This document shows positions 9,960 to 23,219 of a stretch of 64,000 bases of DNA, in pieces. A program made the translations under genes and the position numbers. The notes beneath the pieces are model-generated. The model searched no databases. It saw only the letters and a list, made by a program, of their open reading frames with translations, and was not told the DNA's origin. The stretch's first letter is position 1, and each line of letters begins with the position of its first letter. Origin of the DNA: Fragilariopsis cylindrus CCMP1102 (Eukaryota; Bacillariophyta; Bacillariophyceae; Bacillariales; Bacillariaceae); contig FMBT01000460.1 in NCBI GenBank assembly GCA_900095095.1, forward strand, positions 26,436 to 90,435, read 5' to 3'.

Positions 9960-12900
9960 ATGGATCCTCCTACTGCGGTTAATGGTTGTCGTCAACGCAA
10001 TGCTAGATCTTCCAACTCTGGAAGCTCTGGAAGATCATTGACTAGAAACCAAAAAAAATCAAAGGGCAAGCAGAAGTTATCATCATCATCAGCGTCGGTA
10101 TCATCATCATCAGGATCAGGATCCTCATTCCCGGTGGAATTTTCTACTACTTGTACTAGTAGTGCCGACGTTGTTAAGGAAATACGTTCGTCACTATGTG
10201 TTGCAACATCAATCATCGAAGGAGATCATGACAACAACACACCCGACGATTACTCGACCACCACCACGACAGGGACTTCCGTTGCCACCAATGGATATCC
10301 CATCACAAAAAGTACAATCCGTTTTGAATGTGGTCGTTTGAAATATTCTCATGTGAAAGAAGAATGGTCTATCCGACATAAACCAATAGTTTCGATCACT
10401 TCGTCGCAAAATGAAGAAAGTACTACGGCTCTCAATTCCTCCACGTCGTCACCGTTGTTACAGCATTACAATTCCAAGACGATTGCTAGTATTTGGCCTG
10501 TTTCAAAGCAGTGCGATATACAGGCGACGAGTACGACGAATGGACAGAACAGCAGCAGCAACGATAATAGTAATAATCACAATCACAATCATAACAACAA
10601 TCGCAATCACAATCACAATCATAACAACAATCATAACAACAATGGCACAACAACAATAACAAGAAAAAGTCCAAGAGGACATAATTTATTGGTGGGGAAT
10701 GAGAAACAGCAACTCAACAACAGATCCTGCTCCACGGGCGGTGACGAAAGAATAAGGATAAAATCTATAAAACGACAAAATCCGCGTCGAAAACGCAAGA
10801 AGTGTAGTAGTAGTGACGATGATGAAGACGAGATAGTTGTCAATACTGTAGGTAATGACGACTATGACGACGGCGACATGAACGACGTCAAGCTTAACGG
10901 GGTACAACAAAAGGCAACGACAGGTATTATTTATACGCCATCGTCGTCGTCGTCATCAACAATTGCAGCAGCAGCAACTTTGCATAATAATCGACTTGTA
11001 TCACCTCCATTAGAACTAGTTCGATGTCTCTTACATGGTGCTGAATTTATTTCGACAATGATATGTGCACGGATAGAAATGGATTGTTCAATTTACTCTA
11101 GTAGTGAATACAACAATAAGAACGGCATTAAAGTTATTAGAGGCGACTCTGATGGCAATAATCTCATCCCTAACAACACATCAATAGCATCATCACATTC
11201 TTCTGAGATTCAATTCTGGTCGCGACGAATAACAAAGAATTCTAAGCAAGTATCTTCTATCAATTTACAATCCATGCTGGTTGCGATAGCAGAAGCGTCA
11301 ATTCGCAACAAAAATTCACCAGATTTTGTCGAAGATAGTGACAGAAATAATATCGATCATTCTGTACTGCAACTAAATCTACAAAAACTTATTGATGAGT
11401 GCATTTGGTTCGCACAGACCTATACGTTGAATCTAATTGCTCCATGGGAATCTTCTTGGCAAACACGCAGTGTCTTTTTATCTGAAAATATGGTCGATAG
11501 TGAAAATCATTTATCGTCTACGGTAGAAAAACTTCCGAAGAGGAAAATTGAACGAAGGCGGAATCAGAGTCGGAAGGGTAGACGAGTCAGTGACAATGAC
11601 AGCAACGAATATAATGGTATCAGTAAGAAACAAAATAATGCATCAATTTCATTTGATACAACATCTTTCATGCAAGATTTTGTCAAAGCGTGTCTGGCTC
11701 AGCCATGGCAAGATGCTAGGTTTAGACAAGATTTAATGTCAGATGATGTAGGAATCACTTCTTTCATGACGAAAGCTGCACTCGTTAATGGCGGTGACAG
11801 GATCGAAAAACTTCACAGCAACAACAACAACAAGAAACCCATGCTTCCTTCATCACCGAAACGAACGAAAGGATCTCGTCGCAGCAAAGATTTTACTATC
11901 GAGCCCGCCGATTCTTTGGCTGCTGCTGCAACTACTACTACTACTAATCATTATATAAGAAATCGTTTGTCTCTACCAACAGAAAAGAAGGAATCGCCAC
12001 TGAAACAACGTCCCAAACGAAGAAAACTAAGTCATCATTTCTCTCCACCATCTTCACCTTCCATTTTGGAGAATGCTGCAACAGTCAGATCACAACGGGG
12101 TAGTCGGAATCGGTCACGCCGAAGTACACTGACTAATTCATCATTAGAGACAACAGGAATTTCGCTAAGAATGAAAGAAAAAATGAAATGCCCGAAGGAG
12201 GTTCCGAAAGATAACAATACCGACGACGAAACTCACAATTTTATAAATAATACTAGGGATGTAGAAAACGTGCCATCTAATTCGTTGTATGAATTGTTTG
12301 ACAAGAATAAACAACAAAAAGTAAGCGACATCCCATCCGAGATATTTTCTGTCGATGATGGTGTCGGTACGGGCGTCGATTCCGGCAGTCATAACTCTTC
12401 TCCAAAGAAACAAGAGATCAAAGATTGTACTGGCAGACGAAGTCCCGGGAGGAAAGTTCGATGGAACGGTATCATGAAGAGTCCATTGGTGGGTTCAAAG
12501 ACAAGAGTAAATAGAGGTGGTATCTTGCGAGAAGGGGAGCACGGACAAGACAAAATATGCCGTCAACACTATGAACATCCAAAAAAAAAGGTATCTAATT
12601 CTCCATCTGAAATTTCGAGCACGCAAGGAACTGTGCCAGCTGCTCATAAATCATCTGATAAATTGTCTGTTGACTATACTCATAAATCATCTGATAAATT
12701 GTCTATTGACTATAAAATCCAAACCAATGGACAAAGTCAAGTCAACACGAGGAACGAATATTCAACACGCAACAAGTCAAAGCACCCACCAAAAATGCAA
12801 AATGATGATGAACCAGAAATTTTGGATGAACGTATTGAAGCGAAAGACCACTCACAAAACGTCGAAGGTGTTGGTCTTATCCAAGAAAGAACTGCCGAAG

Positions 12901-15900
12901 CCAAAGAAGAGACAGTACACGGTTCTACCACCGAAGTCGTCAAAGAAGGAAATCATACACATGTCGAAGAAATCGAACGCCATGAGAAGAGAAATGGAAA
13001 AAGTAGTGATAAGGACAATTCTACCGTAAAGATCAACGGAGAAGTAGACAAGTCATCTCAACCCTCACCTCTAGAAAGGAATGGTAGCACTCCATCGTCA
13101 TCATCCCAATCGCAACAATTGAAATCACCTCCTCCTCCTCCTCCTCGTAGTAGTTCTAGGTCTCAATCCGATGAACAGCGATCAGGATCGAAATCATCAA
13201 AGAAGGTATTGTCATCATCGCTACCATCCAAAATGGAACAACGTCTTGCTTTTGAAAAGAAAAGAGGTGAACAAAAACGTAATAATAATATTAAACAACG
13301 AGAGCAGCAGCAGCAAGTCCAACATAATCTTCAACATCAACAAGTTGAATTGCAGAGTATAAAACAGCAACAGGTTGAACTGCAACGGCGGGAACATCAG
13401 AAACTTTCCGCTGTCGTGAATCTAGAATCCACAAAGCAAACGAAAGTAATAGGTAATCTGCCACAAAATTCGACGCCGAATGATGACAGAGGAGAACAAT
13501 CTGAAGTCGTTTCACCTAAATCAGATTCACTTCGTGGACGTCGACGTGCTGCTGTCAAATGTAATAATAGTATCAAGAGTAGTAGTAGTAGTAGCAGTAA
13601 CAACACCAAGGGTTGTCCTCCGCGGACAAATTCAACACCGTCATCATCACCGTCATCACCACGATCAAAACAAAAGCAAACAGAAGAAGACACTACTGCC
13701 GCCACCACAACTACTAGAAAACGTGCTAGGAGACTATGTTCTTCTCAACACAGCACCAACGAGGATAATAAGATCAATGGGAATGAAACCAATAATTTGT
13801 CAGGCTCTACTGAAAGCCAAGTCAATACCAAAAATGGCGACCGCAGGTACCCTTCCCGAGATAGCCGTAGGCATATTCACGAAAAAGATGAAGAGGAAGA
13901 AGATGATGAAGAAGAACAGAAAGAACAAGAACAAGACAACAGCAACAGCAGCAGCAAATCTCCAAGAAAGCCTGAAAAGAACAGCGTGAGAGATGAAGAA
14001 CGACAAGCCAAGGGACAAATACGCACAGGGACATGGACAAAAGAGGAGACTATGGCGTTTCTACATGGTGTAAGAATCTATGGATTTGGGAACTGGTCGA
14101 CAATTGCCGACAATATTATTCCAACGAGGTATGTTGGTTCTTAGTATATTTTTCTAAATTTGGTATTTATCAATCTTTTCTTATCATTTTACTAACACAT
14201 CATCTTTTCTCTTTCTACTTTTTAACCGAAGAACAACACGCCAAGTCAAAAGCAAAGGACAAACCGCATCGAAAGGTAAAAGTTGTGGCGATTACTCAGA
14301 ACTCGACGAATACCTGAAAGAGCATCCTGATTTTTGTAAGAATATGAAAACCGAAGGTGTCAAGCCGCAGACGAAATCAATAACGAGGACAAAAAAGAAG
14401 ATTCCGCAAGAACAAATTGGCACGAAGGGAAAGAGAAAACGAAGACGAGATTCTCCCAAAAATCAAAGTAAGGAGGGCGAAGCAAAAGAAGAAGGAACAA
14501 ATCGAGTCATTGTCCCTGAATATAACCTCCAACGCAAAGTTAATATCAATTCTCAGGGAGGTCTCTGCAATACTGTAGATGATTCAAACGGTTCAAAAGT
14601 CGATGTTTCGAACTGGGTGAAACTAAGTCACCTTGTAAGCCGCAAATTATTCGATTGATAGTTAATATTTCCTGGGTGATTATTGGTATAAATGTTGACA
14701 TTTGAACCGAACGAATCTCATGTCTTCAATTCTTTTGCTGTTGTTTCTTTCTTTATAATGTTAAAATAGGGGCATGTATCTGACTATCATGGGTTCAAAC
14801 GAAAAAATGAACACTTTGTTCCGTTACAATATGGTCCTATTAATGATATCCGGGGGCAAATACAGAGAGCACTTATCGAAAATATGGAATCAAACGGGGA
14901 AGAAAATGACGAAGATATTATTCAGGAGAACTTGGAATACAATAATATTGTTCAACGATATGATTTCTTGGCAGAGCGAGAGAGATCTCAAAGAAAGAAA
15001 TTGGATACGAATCAAACGAGTTCCCCACAAGAAACCAAGCCAGACGTACAAGACAATATTCCCGTTATGTTTTCATCATCAAATGCAGATTTAACAACAG
15101 AGAAGTGGAATCCAAGCATATTTGAAATCGACGAATCAAATCTCCAGCCTCCGATTAACTTTCGATTCTTCGATGAGGAAGATGATGTCCTGGTAAATGC
15201 TACTAACGACAAAACAAGTAATGGAAAGCGTCCAAGTAGAACTGCTCAAATAGCTTCCCAAAAGAAAACTTCTATACGGATTCTCAGCGAAATGCTTTAT
15301 TCTCTTGATTTCATTGACAAATACAACAGTAAATTGAGAAAAGGAGAGATTGCTATTGAGGAGAAGGAGGAGGAGGAAGAAGAAGAAGATGGTGATGAGG
15401 AGGAGGAGGAAGAAGAAGGAGAAACGGAAGAGATGCAAGACGATGAGAAGAAGAGTGACAGTGACTCTAAGAAGAAACGCGAGGGGAAAGTAAGCGTCAA
15501 GAAGATGTCTAGTAGAAAGGCGCGGGATGCGAGGCGTAACAGCACTAGCAACACCAAAATAAAGAAACCTCTGGTCGAGTTCAATCCTGCATTTATGCCT
15601 TTGGCTGCGACTGCTCTTCTCGCCAACTATAACGAACTTCAAAACAAAAATCGTTCCTTTTATCAATTAAAAGTAAGGGGAAAATCAAGAAGTATCGAGT
15701 CTACTAAGGAAGCAATTCATCGTATCCTGGACAAAAGTGATGCACTACAAGACTTTATGAAAGACGAGGACACTATTGCAGAAGAAAAAAGTCTTGGAAG
15801 AAGCATTCGTGGATACACTCGTAAAGCAGACCAGGAGAAAATTGAAAAAAGGAATTTTGAAGAAAAGCAAAAAGATCAACAGCATGAATATGAATACTAC

Positions 15901-16272
15901 AATAGGAAATGGAAAAAGAGTAAAAAAACACCACAGGACATTGAATGGAAGGAAATACAGTCAAGGCCGTTTCGTTACAAGCTATCAGAAGAGCATATCG
16001 AAACCTGCAAGTTTGAACCAAACTGTCCTATTTGTGCTCCTATTCTCCATGACGAATCTCCATCTCAAAGTAAGCATATTTTTTTCCCTGGCGTTCAGCG
16101 ACTTGACGATATTCCTATTAACGGGGAAGGGAGCACGGAATCAAATTCTTCACCCGAAGAGCAAAAGTTATCATCAGCACTGAAATTGTCTGAACTCCAC
16201 CACACACTTAGTTTTGTTCAACGTTACAATAACGGTATGATTGTTTCAAGCCAGAAAAGAAAAATGAGGTAG
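9960..16272 (+). CDS. Very large SANT/Myb-like nuclear protein
   Basis: There are three exons: 9960-14128, 14232-14634 and 14770-16272, giving 2024 residues. Introns of 103 and 135 bp have GTATGT/AAG and GTAAGC/TAG borders and keep frame. The first splice completes one SANT domain (about 1357-1405): TGTWTKEETMAFLHGVRIYG, then GNWSTIADNIIPTR, then TTRQVKSKGQ. This is the plant-like type with a QVK(S)xxQ helix 3. The rest is mostly disordered: Ser, Asn-His (about 205-235), Gln and acidic tracts. Ordered islands include LQKLIDECIWFAQTY near residue 470 and a C-terminal region with CKFEPNCPICAP. The SANT domain suggests DNA or histone-tail binding; the overall role is unknown. Confidence 0.75.
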
Positions 16273-16452
16273 AGGTAGAGAGAAATCTTGAAATGGAAGT
16301 TTATCAGAGAAATAAATCACAGTTAGCCTATTCTAATCTAAAGTGACAGTTTTCTGATTAATCTGCTGATCTTATAGATGATATTAACCTCAACCTATCT
16401 TATCTTTTTTATCATTAAGTTGAATCGTTTGCGTTTGCAGTCTGATTCTTGT

Positions 16453-19336
16453 CTATGGTGTATCGTATGCGTCAACTTTCTTGTCAGTTACTTTGTCAGC
16501 TAATCTATCGACATCATTATTTCCTTGCGTATCAAGATGTAGCTGTTCAATATTACTTCGTACAGCTGCAGCGCTATCAATGCTTCTCACGATTTGTTGT
16601 TGTTGCAACATTGCATGTGGGCTATGTGGAACTGTACCGAAGTTACTATTTGGGATGGTTGTCTCGAAAGAATGAGCGTGGAAGAAAAGTAGAACAAATG
16701 TCCATAAATGAATCAATATTAAGTAGAAGATAAATCCCGCTCGTGCTAGCGGATTCCTTCGTAAGTACTTTCCTATTAACACAAGTGCATAAAGATGATA
16801 CACACAACCAGAATTTCAGTTAGATTTTCGTTTTATTTTTGAGAAACAATGTTTTGTGTGAGTGAAAGAGATCAACAACATCAAGGCATAATCGGCAGAT
16901 AGATAACACTCACCTGTCGAAACAGCAAACGAATCGATCTGATCTACAACTTGACCGATTTGCTCCGTACGTTCGCCACCACCAGATGATATATATGATG
17001 ACATAGTAGGTGGATTAGCTTGCCACCGCCTTCTTCCACCAGAAATGGGAGCACGAGCTCGTTCCATTGAGTCATAAACGTCCCCGTCACCGTTATTGGA
17101 TGACGTTTTTGCAACCATTAACTGATCTTCAAGAGTGTTTGATCTATCAACAGCTACCTTCAAACGATTTTTCATAGAAAGAGATACGCTGTTTTGATTT
17201 GCTACCTTATCACGTAATCGTAACACCTCTTCTGAAAGGAATTTGATCTGATTCGGATTTTCGTCGTCGTTGAAAGAGGATGTGGATACATTTGAATCAT
17301 TATCCGGGGATAGCTTATCGTATTCTCTCAACTTCGCTTCCAATTTCGAAATTATAAGCGACATATCTGCAACTTGCCGATCAGATTGTATTTGCTTTGC
17401 GTGAATAATATTTGCCTCCTGTGTGGTTTCCTTTGAAAAACTTCGAAGTTGCATTTGTAATGTTTGTGACTATTCAAATAGTAGTAGAGTTTCGAAAAAC
17501 AAAATACAGGTTAGTAAAATCGTGACAAACAACATAATAATTTCCCAACTCAGTTCTAATCTATATCTTCTCACCCCCAATTAAAACACATAATTCCACT
17601 TACTTGTTCTTTTTCCATATCAAGATTTGAATTTGCATCCTGTAGGTCCATTTCCAAAGCACTGATCCGAGCAGCTTCCGAATATGCATTATTGGATCCA
17701 CTCGAAGAAGCGTTATCACCAAGACTGCTGCTGCCTGACAGTCTAGTGTTATTTCTGGATGAAACAAGTGCTGCGTTTAGCTCTTGAACTGTTCGTTCTA
17801 GTTGTGACTCTCTTGCCTAAAACATTATATTGTGGGTAGCATGAAATGAGGAAACATATTAGAATGTAAGATGATATGTCATCACTTTCGAAGGACCTTT
17901 TTTTAATATCGAGAATGGTCCTTCACACACACAAAAGAACACGTTTCCTTCCTATTTCATTATTGCTGTTATACACGTACCTGCCGTTGACTGATTTGTC
18001 GTGCATGCTGATTCAATGCAGCATCCAAACGATCTTCTGCATCACGTTCACGTTCCATCGAATTATCAGAGGCTTGTGTTAATGATTCCAATCGTAATCC
18101 AAGTGCTGTTTGTTGTCCTTGTAATGTTGAAAGTTGTTGCAATAAAGTAGATTTTTCATCTTCCATAGCACCCACTGCTTCTCTCATGTCATGTTCTCGT
18201 TCAGTTGCATTCAACATTTCCTTATCCCATGTTCCACCCTCCTTCTTTCTTTTCTTTTCTTCCGTCGACAATTTTTTCCGATACTTTTCCAGTTGTTCTT
18301 CATATCGTGTCTGTTGATCCTTTACACTCTTTTCGTGTTGTGTTTTCAGTAGAGTAGCTTCCTGTACTTGAGTTTTTTGAGTTTTCTCTTTTTCCTGTTT
18401 TTGTCGTACACGATCTTTTTCCATCCGTTCCGCTGCTCGTTCCAGTTCTTTTCGTTGTGCTTGTAGTTCCGATTCTGCTGCCTCGAGTTGCTCATTGAGC
18501 GACACAACGTGTCGTCGTAACGTCCGAGATTCCTTCTGAGCCTCCTTCCGTTCCATGACGAGTTCTCGGTGTTCCTTTTGTGAAGAACGAGTTGGAGAGT
18601 GAATAGCAGTAGTAGCAGGTGGTGGTGGTCGTTGCTTTTTTTGTTTTAGATTAAATGACGAAGTTAATGAGGTTGAGCCTGAGCCTGAGCCTGAGCCTGG
18701 TGCTGCTTTTGCTTTTGTTGATACAACCATCGTTTTCTGTGTAGACGATGTAGATGGTGGTGCCGATATCTTTTTAGCTGCAGGACTTAATAACAAGGAG
18801 GCTTTCAACAGTGGATTGGTTGTAGAAGATATTTCGGAACTATTAGTACCATCAGTATTTTTATCCGTATTTTTCGATATTTCTGGTTCTATCACTTTCA
18901 TAGATGGGATTTCTATTGTTGAATTATCTCCTTGTTGACTTATCGCATCATCCTTTACCATCATCTCATTTTGAATCTGATCGTCATTCACAGTTTGTTC
19001 TGTTGTCCTGTCATTTTCATTTTCAACAACTGCAGAAATTTTTTTCTTATCTGATCGGATATCTTTTGTCTGTTCTTCTTCTTCTACTACTTTCTCCTGA
19101 TCGTTCTCCTCTAGTTCATCATCATCGTCATCATCATCGTCATCGTCAGAATCCACCGACGATGACAGTCCTCGTTTGGCTAAAATGTCATCAATTCCCG
19201 TTTTCACTACTCCATCAATAATTTCGTCGTCGTCGTCGTCATCATCATCTTGGGCAGTGGCTCGTTCTTCAACCACCGTTTCAACTTGATCGTCTAGCTT
19301 TGTTAATAGATTATTTACGTTGCTGAGCCAGGACAT
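16453..19336 (-). CDS. Golgin-84 (GOLGA5) homologue
   Basis: There are four exons: 19336-17981, 17816-17604, 17469-16914 and 16772-16453. All introns are GT-AG and the total of 2445 bp gives 814 residues in frame. The protein starts MSWLSNVNNLLTKLDDQV, like golgin-84 (MSWxxDL...). An acidic, Ser-rich region is followed by a long coiled coil from about residue 250. The last splice joins VDQIDSFAVSTG to KYLRRNPLARAGFIFYLI and a hydrophobic tail anchor (LIHLWTFVLLFF), the family's C-terminal signature. Golgin-84 tethers COPI vesicles at the cis-Golgi. The roughly 70 residues after the membrane segment are longer than in the animal protein. The gene is convergent with the SANT gene. Confidence 0.87.
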
Positions 19337-19873
19337 CTTATCCTTGCTGTTGTTGCTGTTGTTGCTGTTATTATTATTATTATTTCAATGGCGTTGTCTT
19401 ATTCACAAGAAGTACTATTCAAAAGATGATTATTGTTGTGATTGTTGTTGTTCTGCTTTGCTTAGCTTTCATATTACTACTTCAGTACTTGAAGTAGTAC
19501 AGTATTCAATATTGTCGTTTTCCTTCTTGTTGCGAATGAATACTGTATGATATCTTGTTCACAATATGACTTTCAAATTAGGGGTGTTATCACCCCTTTA
19601 TGTTCACATTTTTCATGTCTCTCCACATCATGAGTCACGAATATCTGTACTGTTTTTTAAAAGCCAAGGCAAAATGAGTGTTTGTATCAGCCATCATTCG
19701 CTAATCATAATAGTAACAATCAGAACAAAGCAAAAGTGATAAGGTGGTACCACGGTATGCTATACTTATTAAAAAAATCATACGCACAGTAACAGCATAT
19801 CAATATCAGAATTTCTGATCGATTGATTCATTGTTGATCCCCGCCACAAAGCTCCTCACTCCCTCCTAATATT
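19337..19873. other. Intergenic, divergent promoter
   Basis: This lies between the start of golgin-84 (-) and the start of the NDUFAF3-like gene (+). It has TTG/TTA trinucleotide runs near 19345-19385 and TACAGTA/TACTGTA motifs near 19498 and 19543. No gene is seen. Confidence 0.4.
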
Positions 19874-20620
19874 ATGAGCTTTCATAACCATCTCCTCTCA
19901 CGGCGGCGGCATCTTTTAGTATCAACGAGAAGAGCTTTTTTTCATCAACGAGGATCGTTATTTTCTTTTCATACCAATAGTAATAATAATACCACCGGTA
20001 ATGTTTCCTGGAAAAACAACAATGATCGACGTCGTTGTCTCTCCTTCCAACAATTGCAGCATACGCAGCAATTCCAACATCAACATCAACATCAAAATCA
20101 GCAAACAAGAACTATGAATAGTTGGCAGGGACATGGAACGGACTTATTGGGTGACTCATTGGATCATAATGATGGTGTACCGAAAATTGTGTTACATGGT
20201 CATTCTGACACTGGATTTGATGTCATAAATATGATTAAAAATCTGGATCCCAGTGATGAAAATTTACGACAAACGGGTGGAATTGTGCATTGTGCTGGAT
20301 CGATATTAGCATTTCCTGGTGCCTGTTTCTTATGGAATGTCCGTCGACCAGAAGACTTAACAGCGGAATCATTGGCACCCGTCTTACTATACCGACCGGA
20401 ATTAGAATATTTATTCTTGGGTTGTTCCAAGGGGACGATACCACATGAACTGATACAATCAATCCGAAAAGAATTACGAACAGTTCATCCTAATCTTGTT
20501 GTGGAACCCTTAGATATCACCAATACTATGGGAACATTTAATGTGTTGAATGGAGAAGATCGTAGAGTTGCAGCAGGATTAATTTTAATACCCGAAGATG
20601 ATGATGATGATGAAGAATAA
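19874..20620 (+). CDS. NDUFAF3: NDUFAF3-like mitochondrial complex I assembly factor (Mth938/DUF498 domain)
   Basis: This single-exon ORF encodes 248 residues. The first about 80 are Arg/Ser/His/Gln-rich and lack acidic residues, as in a mitochondrial presequence (RRRHLLVSTRRAFF). The Mth938-like domain follows from about residue 100: VPKIVLHGHSDTGFDV, GSILAFPGACFLWNV, LEYLFLGCSKGT, and VEPLDITNTMGTFNVLNGED ending VAAGLILIP. This order matches NDUFAF3, which partners NDUFAF4 in early complex I assembly at the inner membrane. The protein ends in an Asp/Glu tail. The family call is firm; the partner is inferred from other eukaryotes. Confidence 0.85.
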   Translation: MSFHNHLLSRRRHLLVSTRRAFFHQRGSLFSFHTNSNNNTTGNVSWKNNNDRRRCLSFQQLQHTQQFQHQHQHQNQQTRTMNSWQGHGTDLLGDSLDHNDGVPKIVLHGHSDTGFDVINMIKNLDPSDENLRQTGGIVHCAGSILAFPGACFLWNVRRPEDLTAESLAPVLLYRPELEYLFLGCSKGTIPHELIQSIRKELRTVHPNLVVEPLDITNTMGTFNVLNGEDRRVAAGLILIPEDDDDDEE

Positions 20621-20858
20621 GAAAGATGATGCTTCATAATATAAAGAAGTAAAAAAGATTCAAGACCCGAATGTATTAAAAAACAATTATATACGATCTG
20701 TCAAAATAATAAAGATTTATGAACACCACATCTAATTCCATATATGAAGGATACCTCACGGTATGAGAAAACTTTTCCCTTTCCTTTTTTTTAATCTGTA
20801 AATGATTATTATTAGTCATATGTCTACAGTAGTGAACATAATAGCTATCGTCGATCAT

Positions 20859-21800
20859 TCATGGATCGAAATTATCTACTTTTGTAAGGACGAATAATCC
20901 ACCTAATCCACCTTGTGCATTTTGTTGAATGATCAATAGATTCTCATCTAAGAATGTAACATCGAAGAAACCTTCGAATGGTGTACGTGGTAAGTCAAAT
21001 CCTAGTGGAGGTAAAAATCCAACATCATTTCCAAATAGTTCTACCGGTTCTAAGGAAATACTTTCAAAAGCCAAACCGATCTTATTTTTGTTATTTCCTT
21101 CTTTTTTTGTTGTGGGTTCATAGGCTCTGGTTTGAACCTTCGCTCTAAGTAATGAACCTCGCTCACTACCGAGTAAAGTTTGAAATGGTGGCAGTAAATC
21201 AATAATATTTGTTACGGAGGGAGGATCAAAAACTTGATAAATCGCACCAACAGTCGTAAATGGGTTCGCATTTAAAGTCAATACATCCGCTGCTGTTGTC
21301 CATATCATACGCCAATTCCCAGCTAGTGGAGACGAAAGTGTATCATCACCACCACTGTTATCATCAATTCCTCGTATTGCATTTTGTTCCGGATTCATTT
21401 GTTCTAATTTAGAAATTATAGAATCGGCTTGAGCAAAGGAACGAGACGTTGCACCATATCCACGATCGTATGAAGCACCTAAGTTAATTAATTCTCGTTT
21501 TAATGATTCTATCGTTTTTTTCGTCGCCGCTGTTGCTGTTGTTGTCGTCGAATCGTTTTCTTCGCTATCATTATTGACAATAGTAGAGTACCTTCTTTGT
21601 TGTTGCTTTTGACTTGATCTTGATATCTGTAAATGTGGTTTTCCAAAGCCCTGAACGAAAACGTTCGATGCGAATAGGCACATTAACGCCGCTACGAGGA
21701 GCCCAGTTAAAGGATAATGCATGGTTAAAACCATTTTGCTGCTAGTAGTTGTAGTAGACTTACCGAGTGTCGTACATTGTAAGAGGAATGATTGATTCAT
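20859..21800 (-). CDS. Plastid lipid-associated protein / fibrillin
   Basis: This single-exon ORF encodes 313 residues. The likely start is Met23 (about 21734), which opens a hydrophobic signal-like segment (VLTMHYPLTGLLVAALM) followed by ASNVFVQGF. That pattern resembles the bipartite plastid-targeting sequence of algae with secondary plastids, where a Phe follows the cleavage site. The PAP/fibrillin domain begins about residue 95: IESLKRELINLG, SPLAGNWRMIWTTAADVLTL, GAIYQVFDPPSVTNII, and a C-terminal VTFLDENLLIIQQN. Fibrillins bind lipids in plastoglobules and thylakoids. The gene is convergent with the NDUFAF3-like gene, about 240 bp apart. Confidence 0.83.
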   Translation of the reverse strand: MNQSFLLQCTTLGKSTTTTSSKMVLTMHYPLTGLLVAALMCLFASNVFVQGFGKPHLQISRSSQKQQQRRYSTIVNNDSEENDSTTTTATAATKKTIESLKRELINLGASYDRGYGATSRSFAQADSIISKLEQMNPEQNAIRGIDDNSGGDDTLSSPLAGNWRMIWTTAADVLTLNANPFTTVGAIYQVFDPPSVTNIIDLLPPFQTLLGSERGSLLRAKVQTRAYEPTTKKEGNNKNKIGLAFESISLEPVELFGNDVGFLPPLGFDLPRTPFEGFFDVTFLDENLLIIQQNAQGGLGGLFVLTKVDNFDP

Positions 21801-22043
21801 TCATTAGTGTCATGATGCTGCTTTGCTGTTCTTTCGGTGTGCTTTTTTGTGCTTCTTTTTTTTACGACTAACGTAACCTGATACTAGTACCGTAGCTACT
21901 GTAGTACCGTAGCAAATCTTCGTGCGTTATTGCTTTCAGTGTTTTGACTACGGATCAGTGATATGATTCATATGTATAGATCGTACTATCCCCAAATAGC
22001 ACAAAGTTCGCAGTGCTGAATTTACAATGGATCTTCCATTATG
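21801..22043. other. Promoter region of fibrillin
   Basis: Short spacer upstream of the fibrillin gene. It holds a dense cluster of TACNGTA motifs at about 21880-21912 (CTAGTACCGTAGC, CTACTGTAGTACC). The Copia remnant begins directly after it. Confidence 0.4.
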
Positions 22044-22375
22044 GCAGATGCAGGCGAAGTAGCACTATACTTATGATGGATGTTAGAAGAAATCGGTATT
22101 ATTATGAACAAACCAACTCCAATTTTAGCAGATAACCAAGTAAGGTGCAAGTCAATTAGCAAATACAAATCAACTAACATAACACCAAGAACACGACACA
22201 TGTCCGAAATGAAGCACTTTATATTATATTATATTATATTATATTATATTATAATGGACAGACTATAAGTTCATTGATTTTGTTGAAGCTCAACAGATGA
22301 AAACTGCAGTGATTCTATGAGCAAGCCAACAGGGAAAACAAAACTGTATGAGCACACACATGTTTATACTAGGAG
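22044..22375 (+). mobile_element. Degraded Ty1/Copia retrotransposon, RNase H and pol 3' end
   Basis: Frame-broken translation shows the Copia RNase H ending: ADAGEVALYL, WMLEEIGIIMNKPTPILADN, TPRTRH and MSEMKHF. About 100 bp later FVEAQQMKT and SKPTGKTKLYEHTHV follow, which is the usual Copia C-terminus. A stop codon after ALYL and an inserted (ATATT)n tract (about 22217-22253) break it. Only the 3' end of pol is present. The similarity is to the Copia group in general; I cannot place the lineage. Confidence 0.72.
22217..22253. repeat. (ATATT)n pentanucleotide tract
   Basis: Seven or so near-perfect ATATT units lie inside the Copia RNase H remnant and interrupt its coding frame, so the tract expanded after the element died. 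Confidence 0.8.
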
Positions 22376-23219
22376 ACAAAAACTGGCATATACAACTTAT
22401 TATATTGTTGATTATTCACAGTCAAAGGCATCACACATAATTAACAAATCTCTCAATGCATCTGTGTTGTCTCCACTTACAGATCAAATATGATTTATGT
22501 ACATACCAAACAACAAGACCACCAACAAGGCCACCCACAGTCCAATCAACTATAATGCTCATCAAAACGAATGCAATTGAGATGTGTTTCAAACTTCAAG
22601 CAAATAATTTACACACCATCACATAATAATTGGATCATAGTAATAAATAGTAGCACATTTTCACCTACAATTATATGTCTCACCCATACATGGTAAGGTA
22701 TTACCTGCAAAGACAGCAAATCCGGAGGCTCTTATTAGTATCACTAAAGCAGGACTTGAAAAGAAATAAGTTGGCAATTGCAAACAAGGGTATGTTGTGT
22801 ATGCAGACCTCTCACACTCATGACCATGGATATGCATACATTTATTTTATATGGAATAAAAGTGACTTGCTCAAATAGAGACAACTAACAGCACCATTTG
22901 TCCCACCAACCAATCCAGGAGCATGGGACCATACAACACATACAATAGGCTATTAAAGCTAGAAGTCCATAGGACAGCACAAATAGCATGGAACTGGTAC
23001 AAACTGGCACAAGCTGCAATTCAAAGAACATGGTCATGCATACATTTAAAGACTGCCGCTTCCTTGAATTGCAAGATGATAATGGAAATGTAGTTGGGAT
23101 ACACAGCAATAGATCCATTTGAACACTTCTTGGGCCAATATGTATAGCTGGAGGATATCACAAACCAAATAATCTGCCACAGATCTACACAGCAGGACTG
23201 CTATGATCCAAATGTAGAG
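22376..23219. other. Gene-free sequence between two Copia remnants, possible LTR remains
   Basis: This is AT-rich DNA between a pol 3' end and a gag 5' end in the same orientation, where an LTR would be expected. I could not identify LTR ends (TG...CA), a primer-binding site or a polypurine tract by eye, so the LTR reading is inference only. Confidence 0.3.

Noticed and set aside
16816-16913. Read-through end of golgin-84 exon 3 (CYLSADYALML...)
   Set aside because: It lies in the last intron; splicing to 16772 restores the conserved golgin-84 C-terminus.
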